Below, one piece after another: positions 9,053-20,934 of a stretch of 64,000 nt of DNA. The notes under the pieces were generated by a model. It ran no database searches. It saw only the letters and a program-made list of their open reading frames with translations, and was not told where the DNA came from. Origin of the DNA: Arthrobacter stackebrandtii (GTDB taxonomy: Bacteria > Actinomycetota > Actinomycetes > Actinomycetales > Micrococcaceae); contig NZ_JAGIOI010000001.1 in assembly GCF_017876675.1 (NCBI RefSeq), positions 2,542,001 to 2,606,000 of the forward strand, written 5' to 3'. The position numbers and the translations under genes are program-made. Position 1 is the stretch's first letter. Every line of letters begins with the position of its first letter.

Positions 9053-9726
9053 TCGGCGTCGCCGATCTGGTATCCCAGCCCGTGCACGGTCCGGACCACG
9101 GACTTTGACACCTTCTTGCGCAGGTAGTGCACATAGGTGTCGATGACGGTGGGGGAGTCCTCGGCATGGAACAGGGCGGACAGCAGTTCCGAACGGGTGA
9201 ACACCTTGTCCGGGTGTCCCGCCAGCAGGGCCAGCAGCTCGCTCTCCTTGGCGGTCAGCCCCACCAGGACCCCATAGGGTGAGCGCAGCGAACGGTTGGC
9301 CGGGTCGAACAGCCAGCCGCCCACGTCCAACAGCGCATCCGCAGGCGCAAAACTGCGGGTCATGGCACGCAGGCGCGCCCTCAGCTCACCGGCGTCAAAC
9401 GGTTTGGACATGTAGTCGTTCGCCCCGGCGTCGAGCCCCTCAATCTTGTCCGCAGTGGCGCCCAGCGCGGTGAGGATGATGGCGGGGGTTCCGATGCCCT
9501 TGCGCCGCAGCGCCGACACCAGCTCCAGCCCGTCCAGCAGCGGCAGCCCACGGTCCACCACCAGGGCATCCCACGTTTCAGTCAGGGCGAGGTGCAGGCC
9601 GTGCCGGCCGTCGGCGGCGAGGTGGACGCTGTAGTCACCGGCGAGCAGCTCGGCGATGAGCGGGCCGAGGACGGGGTCGTCCTCCACCAGCAGCAGCCGG
9701 GGCAGTTCAGGGGTGTGCATGCTCAT
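9049..9726 (-). CDS. OmpR/PhoB-family response regulator
   Basis: DNA-binding regulator of 225 aa. The receiver domain holds the acceptor Asp in ALVVDRGLPLLDGLELV and the conserved Lys in MSKPFDAGELRARL. The C-terminal winged helix carries LTAKESELLALLAGHPDKVFTRSELL and VIDTYVHYLRKK. The ATG at 9726 has GGGGGA just upstream and lies inside the 3' end of the DedA gene (20-bp overlap). A direct repeat upstream of the operon (11332-11350) has the spacing expected for this regulator class. Confidence 0.95.
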   Translation of the reverse strand: MSMHTPELPRLLLVEDDPVLGPLIAELLAGDYSVHLAADGRHGLHLALTETWDALVVDRGLPLLDGLELVSALRRKGIGTPAIILTALGATADKIEGLDAGANDYMSKPFDAGELRARLRAMTRSFAPADALLDVGGWLFDPANRSLRSPYGVLVGLTAKESELLALLAGHPDKVFTRSELLSALFHAEDSPTVIDTYVHYLRKKVSKSVVRTVHGLGYQIGDAE

Positions 9727-10450
9727 TATTGTCCCCCGCAGGCTCCTCCGCCGGCGCGGACGGCGCGGACCTGGCGCGGCGGCGCTTGAGGAGGAAGCTG
9801 ATGGCGGCCGGGAGGACTGATGCCAGGACCAGCACGACGGCGATCACGTCTATGTTTTTGGCGACGACTTCGTAGTGGCCCAGCCAGGTGCCGAGGAGGG
9901 TGATGGAGGCTCCCCAGCCCAAGGCGCCTGCCACGTTCCACAGGGTGAACTTGCGGTGGTCGTAGTTTGCCACGCCAGCCACCAGCGGGGTGTAGGTGCG
10001 CACCACGGGGACAAAGCGGGCCAGCACAATCGCCCACCCGCCGTGCCTGGCAAAGAACGCCTCGGTCTCCTCCAGGTATTTGGTTTTGAGGATGCGGGCG
10101 TCGTCCTTGAACCAGCGGCGGCCAAACTTGCGGCCCAACAGGTAGCCCACCTGGTCGCCCGCCACGGCGGCCAGAGTCACCACGCCGATCAGGACAGGGA
10201 GGGAAAGGTGCAGCTGGTTGTGCAGCAGACCCGCCGTGAAGAGCAGTGAGTCCCCGGGAAGGAAGGGGAACAGGAGGCCCGATTCAATGAAGACAATCAG
10301 TGCGACGACGGCCAGGGTGGCCGGCCCCAGCCCGCCCAGCAGCGCGGCCGGGTCCATGACGGCCAGCAGGCCGGCCGGGACGGCGGCGGGGATGGAGGCG
10401 TGGGCGGCGGGAAGGGCAAAAGCAACTGTGTGCAGCATGGGAGGCCTCAA
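9707..10450 (-). CDS. DedA-family membrane protein
   Basis: Polytopic membrane protein of 247 aa in the DedA/VTT superfamily. Members act as lipid (undecaprenyl-phosphate or phospholipid) flippases and affect envelope stress and antimicrobial-peptide resistance. Conserved pieces seen are IESGLLFPFLPGDSLLF (acidic re-entrant loop) and ARFVPVVRTYTPLVAGVANY (essential Arg motif). A basic, Arg-rich tail follows. Its start overlaps the stop of the PAP2 gene by 4 bp. Confidence 0.92.
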   Translation of the reverse strand: MRPPMLHTVAFALPAAHASIPAAVPAGLLAVMDPAALLGGLGPATLAVVALIVFIESGLLFPFLPGDSLLFTAGLLHNQLHLSLPVLIGVVTLAAVAGDQVGYLLGRKFGRRWFKDDARILKTKYLEETEAFFARHGGWAIVLARFVPVVRTYTPLVAGVANYDHRKFTLWNVAGALGWGASITLLGTWLGHYEVVAKNIDVIAVVLVLASVLPAAISFLLKRRRARSAPSAPAEEPAGDNNEHAHP

Positions 10451-11280
10451 TCAAGGTTTCGGCGGGGTGAAGAAATACTGCTCCCGCGTTCAAGCGTAGA
10501 CCCGGAGGCCGGGGAACGGTGCGCGGGACCGCCGGCCGGCTCCAGCCCCAGGAACCTTGGCCAGCGGATGCGGGCGAGCACCGGGCTGAGCCATCCGTTC
10601 CACACCCCGGCCAACAGAAACACGGCGGCGCTCGCAGCCAGGAAGGACGCGGCAACATCGGTGGGGTAGTGCACGCCCACGTACAGCCTCGACCAGGCCA
10701 CCACCACGGGCACAAGGATCCCCAGGATGAGTGCCAGGCGGGCCCACCGCGTGCGGCGCAGCAGGAACCAGAACGCCCAAGCCAGGCCCACCGCCAGGGC
10801 GACATGGCCGCTGGGGAAGCTGTTGGAACCGGTTTCCGGGGCCAGCGGGTCAAACAGCAGGGCCGGGTTTGGCCGCTGCCGCTCCACAACCGCCTTGAAG
10901 AACTGGCTGGACAGCCACCCCGACGCCGCAACGGCGCCGAAGGTAACTGCGTCGACAGGGGCCTTGCGCACCAGGAGCAGGAACAGGCACACGATCGCGA
11001 TCAGCACCACCCCGCCCGCGGGTGAAAACACCTTGTCCAGGGCCATGGCGAGGACAGTCAGCACACCTACATGGCCGCGGCTGAGCTGCTGGTCCACAGT
11101 AAATTCCTCCGCAGTGAACCCGGGCGTGAACGAGACCGTGAACCCCAGCGCCAGCACCGCGGCAGACAGCACCGCCACCCACAGCCCCCAAAAGGGAAGC
11201 AGCGGCAGCACGGCGAGCCGGGAGCGGGAGGAGGGGCCGGCGTCGTGCCGGGATTGCCGGGAAGGGGGAGGTGCAGCCAT
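10447..11280 (-). CDS. PAP2-family membrane phosphatase
   Basis: Membrane lipid-phosphate phosphatase of 277 aa. The three acid-phosphatase motifs are present: KAVVERQRPNP, FPSGH and SRLYVGVHYPTD. Likely substrates are undecaprenyl pyrophosphate or phosphatidylglycerol phosphate. It is the first gene of a four-gene minus-strand operon with DedA, response regulator and kinase, all overlapping. Pairing PAP2 with DedA suggests recycling or control of a polyprenyl/phospholipid pool; this is inference. Confidence 0.92.
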   Translation of the reverse strand: MAAPPPSRQSRHDAGPSSRSRLAVLPLLPFWGLWVAVLSAAVLALGFTVSFTPGFTAEEFTVDQQLSRGHVGVLTVLAMALDKVFSPAGGVVLIAIVCLFLLLVRKAPVDAVTFGAVAASGWLSSQFFKAVVERQRPNPALLFDPLAPETGSNSFPSGHVALAVGLAWAFWFLLRRTRWARLALILGILVPVVVAWSRLYVGVHYPTDVAASFLAASAAVFLLAGVWNGWLSPVLARIRWPRFLGLEPAGGPAHRSPASGSTLERGSSISSPRRNLD

Positions 11281-11331
11281 GGGGGCGCCTTTCGCGTGAA
11301 GTGTCGCTTTCCTCCACTGTCCCGCACCCCG

Positions 11332-11350
11332 TCTAAGAAATTTCTAAGAA
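11332..11350 (-). promoter_or_regulatory. 11-bp-spaced direct repeat, candidate response-regulator site
   Basis: TCTAAGAA occurs at 11332-11339 and again at 11343-11350 (TTCTTAGA on the coding strand). The copies are 11 bp apart, on the same face of the helix. This is the usual arrangement for OmpR/PhoP-family dimers. It lies about 50-70 bp upstream of the PAP2 start, so it is a candidate autoregulatory site of the operon's own regulator. Confidence 0.6.
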
Positions 11351-11376
11351 CTTCACGCCGGAACGCCGTCCGGGCA

Positions 11377-11421
11377 TTTTCCCCAACGCGGCATCAACGG
11401 GTGATGCGGCGTTGGGGAAAA
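11377..11421 (-). terminator. Long hairpin downstream of lacZ (locus E repeat)
   Basis: The arms 11377-11396 and 11402-11421 pair at 19 of 20 positions around a 5-base loop. Read on the minus strand the hairpin lies about 25 bp past the lacZ stop and ends in TTTT-rich flanks on both sides. A further GTGATGCGGGGTTG unit sits at 11431-11444, matching the one at 610-623 after mshA. It probably terminates the beta-galactosidase operon and insulates the PAP2 operon. Confidence 0.65.
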
Positions 11422-11446
11422 CGGCGATTAGGTGATGCGGGGTTGC

Positions 11447-15437
<3,991 letters not shown>

Positions 15438-15441
<4 letters not shown>

Positions 15442-16415
15442 GATGACTTCCTATTCGTGAACGCCAGGAAAGCGAAGGAGAGCGCGAAAGCGACCAGGGC
15501 GATGAGCACGGCCTGGGCGGCGGCCACGTTGTAGTCGTTGTACGCAAAGGCTGTGGTGTAGGCGCTCAGGTTCGGCGTGTACTGGCTGTCAATTGCCGGG
15601 GACACTGTCTTGAGGACCTGCGGTTCGGCAAACAACTGGAGGGTGCCGATGATGGAGAAGATGGTGGTCAGCACCAGGGCCGGCTTGATCAGCGGCAGTT
15701 GGATGGCCAGCGCCACCTTGACGGGGGATGCGCCGTCCATTTTGGCCGCTTCGTACACCTCGGTGGGGATGGCCTTGAGCTGGGCGATGATGATGAGCAT
15801 GTTGTAGCCGGTGTAGCTCCACGTGACAATGTTCGCGATCGACCACAGCACGGTGCTCGGCCCCAGGAAATCGGGTGACAGGCCGAACCAGCCGGCAATG
15901 TCGATCAACGGGCTCAGGCCGGGAACATACATGAAGGACCAGAGGATCGTGGCGATCACGCCCGGCACGCCGTACGGCAGGAAATAGGCTGCACGGAAGA
16001 ACGCAGGCCACCGGGCCGAGGCTGACTCCAGCAGCAGCGCCAAAATGGTGGCCATGATGATCATGACCGGGACCTGCACCACGCCGAAAAGGAGCATGCG
16101 GCCCATGGAGGCGACGAAGTTTCCATCTGCCAGTGCCTGCGCGTAGTTGGAGAAACCGGCAAATTTGCTCGTGATGCCGGCCTCGCCAAACAGGCCGCTG
16201 CGCGTGACCTTGGTGAAGCTGGAGAGCAGGGCGGCCAGGATGGGCAGGATGAATGTCAGGATGAAGAGGGCGAGGAAGGGTGCCAGCAGCAGCCAAGGGG
16301 CGCGTTCGACGGCGGACGTGCGCCTGCCGCTGCCCCGTTGGCCGGTGTTGGGCGTGCGTCCGGGACGGGCCGCTGCTGCGCCGGCGGGATCGGTCCTTGT
16401 GGGAGGGGTGGTCAT
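15438..16415 (-). CDS. Carbohydrate ABC transporter permease (MalF type)
   Basis: Permease partner of 325 aa with about six helices, starting ERAPWLLLAPFLALFILTFILP. The EAA loop is in YEAAKMDGASPVKVALAIQLPLIKPAL. The ATG at 16415 is preferred because it overlaps the stop of the solute-binding protein by 4 bp. An in-frame upstream extension reads through that gene and is rejected. Confidence 0.93.
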
Positions 16416-17749
16416 GCCGATTCCTTCCTGATGCTCAAGCCGCTGTTCTTGAAAACGGTCATGATTTTCTGTTCCGCGTTGACCACGGTGTCCACGAGGC
16501 TGGTTCCGGAGGCCTTGAACCGGAACCCGTCGCTGAGGATGTTGAACGACTGCTGCTGGGAGGGCCACCAGGACCACTGGGTGTTTTGCTCAAGCGCCGC
16601 CGGGGCGAAGATGTCCTGGTTGTAGTTTTGGCCGCTGAAAAACTCCGACGGCTGTTGGCGCGCGGTGCCAATGACGTCCGTCGCGGGCGACCAGCCGATG
16701 CCGCAATGCTCGATCTCGGCATCCACGCCTTGTTGGGTGGAGGTCAGCCAGGCTGCGAACTCCAGGGATTCGCGCGGATGCCTGCTGTTGGCCAGGACGG
16801 ACACGGCCGAGCCGCCCAGGTAGCTGGAGCCGAAACCGGACGCACCCCAACGGGGCATGGCCGCAACTTTCCACTTGCCCGCACCGCCGCTGATGCCCTT
16901 GACGAGCGCGTCTCCCCAGCTGGCCGAGGTCAATGAGGCGATTTCGCCCTTGCCCGCGGCTGCAAACCAGCCCGGGGAGTAGGCGCCAAAATCGGTCTGG
17001 ACGAGGTCCTGGTCGATGGCCTGGTCGAAGAAACGGGCAACCTTCATGGTCGCGTCGTCGGTCATGTTGATGACCCAGCCGTCCGCGTCGGCCCGGAACC
17101 ATTGGGCGCCAGCCTGGGCGGCCAGGGCTGTGAAGAAGCCGGCCTCTGCGAGCGGAAAGCAGTCCATGTAGCTCTTGGCTTTGCGAAGCTCGGCGGCCAC
17201 CTGGGCCCACTCGTCCCAGGAGGTGGGGGCGGTGGCGCCCACCTTGTCCAGGATTTCGGGCTGGTAGAACGTGGCCATGGGGCCCGAGTCCTGGGGGATG
17301 CCGTACACGCCGCCCGCATAGCTCGACTGGCTCCACAGCGTCTTGTCGTAGCGGCCGGCGAACTCATCGGCGCCGTAGCGGGTCAGGTCCACCAGCCCGT
17401 TGACCATCATGAAGGACGGGATGACGCCGTACTCCACATGGGCAAGGTCGGGCCCGCCCCCTGCGGCCAGCGCGGAGTACAGCTTGGGGTAGCCGCCCTG
17501 GTTGCCGCCGGGGATCCACACTGTCTTGACCTGCACATTCGGGTTTGCGGCGTTCCAGATGTCCGCCACCGGCTGCAGGTTCTTGAGCCAGGACCAGTAT
17601 TCAATGGTGATCTTTTGGCCGGGGACCGAGGCAATGGTTGGTGCAGCGTTTACGGACCGGGTTCCCGGCGTGGCGCAACCGGACAGCAGTCCGAGCGCGG
17701 CCGTGCCGAGGCCGGCGTGCAGCAGTTGCCTTCGTGATATGCGTGGCAT
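16412..17749 (-). CDS. Sugar ABC transporter solute-binding lipoprotein
   Basis: Extracytoplasmic family-1 solute-binding protein of 445 aa. The N-terminus MPRISRRQLLHAG has a twin-arginine pair before a hydrophobic stretch and a lipobox (LLSGC), so it is probably a Tat- or Sec-exported lipoprotein. The ATG at 17749 has GAGAGCAGG upstream; a GTG 15 bp further up is possible. It is first in the operon with two permeases and lacZ, facing a TetR-type regulator. Confidence 0.92.
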   Translation of the reverse strand: MPRISRRQLLHAGLGTAALGLLSGCATPGTRSVNAAPTIASVPGQKITIEYWSWLKNLQPVADIWNAANPNVQVKTVWIPGGNQGGYPKLYSALAAGGGPDLAHVEYGVIPSFMMVNGLVDLTRYGADEFAGRYDKTLWSQSSYAGGVYGIPQDSGPMATFYQPEILDKVGATAPTSWDEWAQVAAELRKAKSYMDCFPLAEAGFFTALAAQAGAQWFRADADGWVINMTDDATMKVARFFDQAIDQDLVQTDFGAYSPGWFAAAGKGEIASLTSASWGDALVKGISGGAGKWKVAAMPRWGASGFGSSYLGGSAVSVLANSRHPRESLEFAAWLTSTQQGVDAEIEHCGIGWSPATDVIGTARQQPSEFFSGQNYNQDIFAPAALEQNTQWSWWPSQQQSFNILSDGFRFKASGTSLVDTVVNAEQKIMTVFKNSGLSIRKESA

Positions 17750-17859
17750 GGCCTGCTCTCTCACTTCGTTGTGTTGGGGGTCCGGCGGCCTGCCTTGGGT
17801 AAACCAGGAAGGTTTGGAACGCCCGTTTTTGGGGACGGAAGAAAAGTTACCACAAATCT

Positions 17860-17893
17860 CGAGTGTTTACTCGAATTTCAATGAGGTTACTCG
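17860..17893. promoter_or_regulatory. Inverted repeat, candidate operator of the lactose-type operon
   Basis: TCGAGT-GTTT-ACTCGA (17860-17875) is a perfect 6-bp inverted repeat. The half-site TTACTCG (17868) recurs at 17887. Both lie in the 168-bp gap between the divergent solute-binding protein and TetR-type genes. They fit an operator for the divergent regulator, which could control both directions. Confidence 0.55.
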
Positions 17894-17917
17894 GAATGTG
17901 GGCTAAGCTGACATTCC

Positions 17918-18526
17918 ATGACCACCACCCCAGCCGCCCCGTCCACCAAGCGCGGACCCTATGCCAAGTCCAAGCAGCGCCGGGAGAGCATCGTCACCGC
18001 CGCCCATGAAGTATTTGCCGCACGCGGCTACCGGGGCGGCTCGCTGCAGGACGTGGCAGACAAGGTGGGTATGAGCCAGACAAGCCTGCTGCACTACTTC
18101 CCGTCCAAGAGCGATCTGCTGCTGGCCGTGCTGAACTGGCGTGACACCGTCACGGGCGGCGGGCATCCCCGGGATCCGGAGGAATCGCTGGTGGATGCCG
18201 TGGTCCGCCAGGCACGCTTCAATGAAACCGTGCCCGGAGTCATTGAGCTCTACGCGGTGTTGTGTGCCGAGTCGATCACCGACAACCATCCGGGCCTGGA
18301 TTTCTTCACCGAACGTTACGAAAGGTTGCGCCGCAGTTATTTCAGGGCATTCTCGGCGCTCGCCGACGAGGGGCGGCTGCGTCCCGGCGTGGATCCGGGG
18401 CAGGCCGCGGCCAGCCTGATCGCCCTGTGGGACGGCATTCAGACACAGTGGCTCATGGCCCCCGGCGATGTTGACATGGCTGGCTGCCTGCGCGCGTACC
18501 TTGAGCTGGTCGTCCTGCCCGAATAG
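17918..18526 (+). CDS. TetR/AcrR-family transcriptional regulator
   Basis: DNA-binding repressor of 202 aa. The helix-turn-helix is at about residues 24-65: RRESIVTAAHEVFAARGY, SLQDVADKVGMSQTSLLHYF. The Tyr/Phe after LLHY is typical of the family. The C-terminal ligand domain has PGVIELYAVLCAESI, seen in regulators of sugar operons in this phylum. It is divergent from the sugar importer/lacZ operon and is the obvious candidate for its control. Confidence 0.92.
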   Translation: MTTTPAAPSTKRGPYAKSKQRRESIVTAAHEVFAARGYRGGSLQDVADKVGMSQTSLLHYFPSKSDLLLAVLNWRDTVTGGGHPRDPEESLVDAVVRQARFNETVPGVIELYAVLCAESITDNHPGLDFFTERYERLRRSYFRAFSALADEGRLRPGVDPGQAAASLIALWDGIQTQWLMAPGDVDMAGCLRAYLELVVLPE

Positions 18527-18608
18527 GGGCAAGCCGGCTTGGGCGCCCGCGCCCGAGGGGCCCAATGTTCAGGCGCACCGGCGGCTGCACACTGGGAGGG
18601 TGTGGGGA

Positions 18609-19751
18609 CTAGTTGCCCGCCATTTCCTTCACGAGTTCACGCACGACGGCGCGCAGCTCACCGTTGTGGGCGGCGGCCACGCGCCGCTGGCGCTGGTAGC
18701 TGGCGCCGGTGGCGATGATCTGTTCCACGCTGGCCAGCTCATCGGCACAGCCCAGCTTGGCCGCCACGGGTTCGAGCCTGTTCAGCAGCTCGACCGTGTG
18801 CTCGGTGACGAGCTGTTCCTTGCCGGCCGCATCCAGGATGATGATGGCGTCCATGCCGTACCGGGCGGCGCGCCACTTGTTTTCCTGGATGTGCCAGGGT
18901 GGCATGGTGGGGATGGTGCCGCCGTCGTCCAAGGTGTTGGAAAAATCCTCCACGAGGCATTGCGTCAGGGCTGCGATGGCACCGATTTCCTCCAGCGTGG
19001 ACATGCCGTCGCAGATGCGCATTTCAATGGTGCCCAGGCCGGCGACGGGCCGGATGTCCCAGCGGATTTCATTGGTGGCGTCGATGACCCCGGTGGTGAA
19101 CATGTCCTGCACGTAGGACTCGTAGGCGGCCCAGTCGGGGAACTGGAACGGCAGCCCGGCGGTGGGCAGCTGCTGGAACATGAGGGCGCGCTGGGAGGCG
19201 TAGCCGGTGTCCTCGCCGTTCCAATACGGGGAGGAGGCGGAGAGCGCCTGGAAATGCGGGAAGTAGTTGACCAGCCCGTCCAAGACCGGCATGGCCTTGG
19301 AGACGTGGTCCAGGCCAACGTGGACGTGCACGCCGTAGATCAGCATCTGGCTGCCCCACCATTGCGTCCGGTCCACCAGTTTCGCGTAGCGTTCCTTGTC
19401 AGTGACGGCCTGCGTGCGGGGGTTGCTGAAGGGGTGGGTTCCGGCGCTGAGCAGTTCCAGGCCCAGCGGGGCGGACGCAGCGCGCAGGACGTTCAGGTTG
19501 CGTCGCAGGTCCTCGGTGCCCTCGGCCACGGTGCGGCACACGCCTGTGACCAACTCGACAGTGTTCTGCAGCATCTCGCCCTTGATGTGGGGATGCTCGC
19601 CGTCGGCCATCAATTCCGGGTGGGCGGCCTCGATGTTCTCAAAGACATCGTTGGCGCGGGCAGCCAGCTCCCCGGTTTCCGCGTCAACCAGCGCAATTTC
19701 CCATTCAAGGCCCAGCGTTGACTGCTCAGATTTCGCGAAGTCAATCTTCAC
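18609..19751 (-). CDS. YbdK-family carboxylate-amine ligase (glutamate-cysteine ligase 2-like)
   Basis: ATP-grasp-like GCS2 protein of 380 aa. TLGLEWEIALVD opens the domain. GVHVHVGLDH and NEIRWDIRPVAGLGTIEMRICD are conserved GCS2 motifs. In E. coli YbdK shows weak gamma-glutamylcysteine ligase activity. This organism has mycothiol genes, so the physiological product is uncertain. The start is a GTG at 19751 (VKIDFAKSEQ). The upstream in-frame continuation is non-homologous and rejected. It is divergent from the AroE-like gene. Confidence 0.92.
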   Translation of the reverse strand: MKIDFAKSEQSTLGLEWEIALVDAETGELAARANDVFENIEAAHPELMADGEHPHIKGEMLQNTVELVTGVCRTVAEGTEDLRRNLNVLRAASAPLGLELLSAGTHPFSNPRTQAVTDKERYAKLVDRTQWWGSQMLIYGVHVHVGLDHVSKAMPVLDGLVNYFPHFQALSASSPYWNGEDTGYASQRALMFQQLPTAGLPFQFPDWAAYESYVQDMFTTGVIDATNEIRWDIRPVAGLGTIEMRICDGMSTLEEIGAIAALTQCLVEDFSNTLDDGGTIPTMPPWHIQENKWRAARYGMDAIIILDAAGKEQLVTEHTVELLNRLEPVAAKLGCADELASVEQIIATGASYQRQRRVAAAHNGELRAVVRELVKEMAGN

Positions 19752-19850
19752 GTGCGACGCCCCCTTGACACTGTTTCGATCACGGCTGCAAGGCGGCAGG
19801 ACGCCGGTTGCCTTCTGATTGTAGTTCAGGACATGGGGCACACTTGAGAG

Positions 19851-20663
19851 GTGCCTATTTTGAACAAAGACATGACATTGTGCATTTCCCTCGCCGCGCG
19901 GCCCAGCAACATTGGCACGCGCTTCCACAATTACCTCTACGACTCCCTCGGCCTGAATTTCATCTACAAGGCCTTCGCGCCGGTTGACCTCGCGCAGGCC
20001 GTGGCCGGGATCCGCGGGCTCGGCATCAGGGGCGCCGCCGTGTCCATGCCGTACAAGGAGGATGTCATTGCGCTCGTCGACGTCATGGATGCCTCCGCTT
20101 CCGCCATCGATTCGGTCAACACGATCGTGAACACCGACGCCGTGCTGACCGCCTACAACACCGACTACCTTGCCATCGCCCGGCTGCTCGACGAGTACAA
20201 GGTTGACCCGGCCGGCACCGTGCTGTTGCGCGGCTCCGGCGGCATGGCCAAGGCCGTCGCCGCCGCCATGCACGACGCCGGATTCGCGAACGTCACGATT
20301 GTGGCCCGCAACGAGGAGCGGGGCCGGGCCCTTGCCGCGCTGTACGGTTTTGCCTGGCTGGCCGAGCCCGGGGATGTGCCCGCCGACGTGCTGGTCAACG
20401 TCACGCCGCTGGGCATGGCCGGCGCCGACGAGTCGGTGCAGTCCTTTGATGGTGCGCTGATTGCAGCAGCGCAGGTGGTGTTCGACGTCGTCGCCCTTCC
20501 GTCCGAGACGCCGCTCATCACGGCGGCCCGGACTGCCGGTAAGCACGTCATCACGGGGGCCGAGGTCATTGCGATCCAGGCCGAGGAACAGTTTGTGCTC
20601 TACACGGGAGTGCGCCCCAGCCCGGAACTGGTGAAGGAGGCCTCGGCCTTCTCCCGTTCCTGA
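19851..20663 (+). CDS. Shikimate dehydrogenase-like protein (AroE family)
   Basis: NADP-dependent oxidoreductase of 270 aa, start GTG. The substrate domain has GAAVSMPYKEDV (catalytic Lys) and NTIVNTDAVLTAYNTDY. The Rossmann domain begins VLLRGSGGMAKAVAAAMHDAG. The usual SxS substrate motif near the N-terminus is replaced by SLAARPSNIGTRFHN. That marks an AroE-like subfamily that may act on quinate or another substrate. A housekeeping aroE is therefore expected elsewhere. Confidence 0.85.
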   Translation: MPILNKDMTLCISLAARPSNIGTRFHNYLYDSLGLNFIYKAFAPVDLAQAVAGIRGLGIRGAAVSMPYKEDVIALVDVMDASASAIDSVNTIVNTDAVLTAYNTDYLAIARLLDEYKVDPAGTVLLRGSGGMAKAVAAAMHDAGFANVTIVARNEERGRALAALYGFAWLAEPGDVPADVLVNVTPLGMAGADESVQSFDGALIAAAQVVFDVVALPSETPLITAARTAGKHVITGAEVIAIQAEEQFVLYTGVRPSPELVKEASAFSRS

Positions 20664-20667
20664 TCAC

Positions 20668-20930
20668 GACGCTGTCGCACCAATGGCGTGTTTTCCCGTG
20701 ACGCTGTCGCAGCAATGACGGAAATCCCGGCAACGCCCTCGCACCATTGGCGGGTCTGTTGGCGCCGATTTCGCGCCCCGGCGCGGCACGGGTGCGGCCG
20801 GATGCCGCCGGTGCGGCATGGACGGACAAAAAGCGGCCGTTGGTGCGATCGCGTCCAGTGACTTTCAGCCATTGGTGCGATCGGGTCGGGTGAAAACCTG
20901 CCATTGCTGCGACAGGGTCGATGGGGCGGG
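20668..20930. repeat. Intergenic repeat units facing each other (locus C)
   Basis: At 20668-20750, three units of the form GACGCTGTCGCACCAATGGC follow the aroE-like stop on the + strand, at about 20668, 20700 and 20732. At 20836-20930, three units in the opposite orientation (CCATTGGTGCGATCG types) follow the stop of the minus-strand methyltransferase. Between them is a GC-rich spacer. Each convergent gene thus carries its own set, oriented with its transcription. Confidence 0.85.
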
Positions 20931-20934
20931 AGGG

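Noticed and set aside
16416-16577. 54-residue N-terminal extension of the MalF-type permease
   Set aside because: It overlaps the solute-binding protein gene and has an unusual Arg/Gln-rich composition; the ATG at 16415 gives a normal 4-bp overlap.
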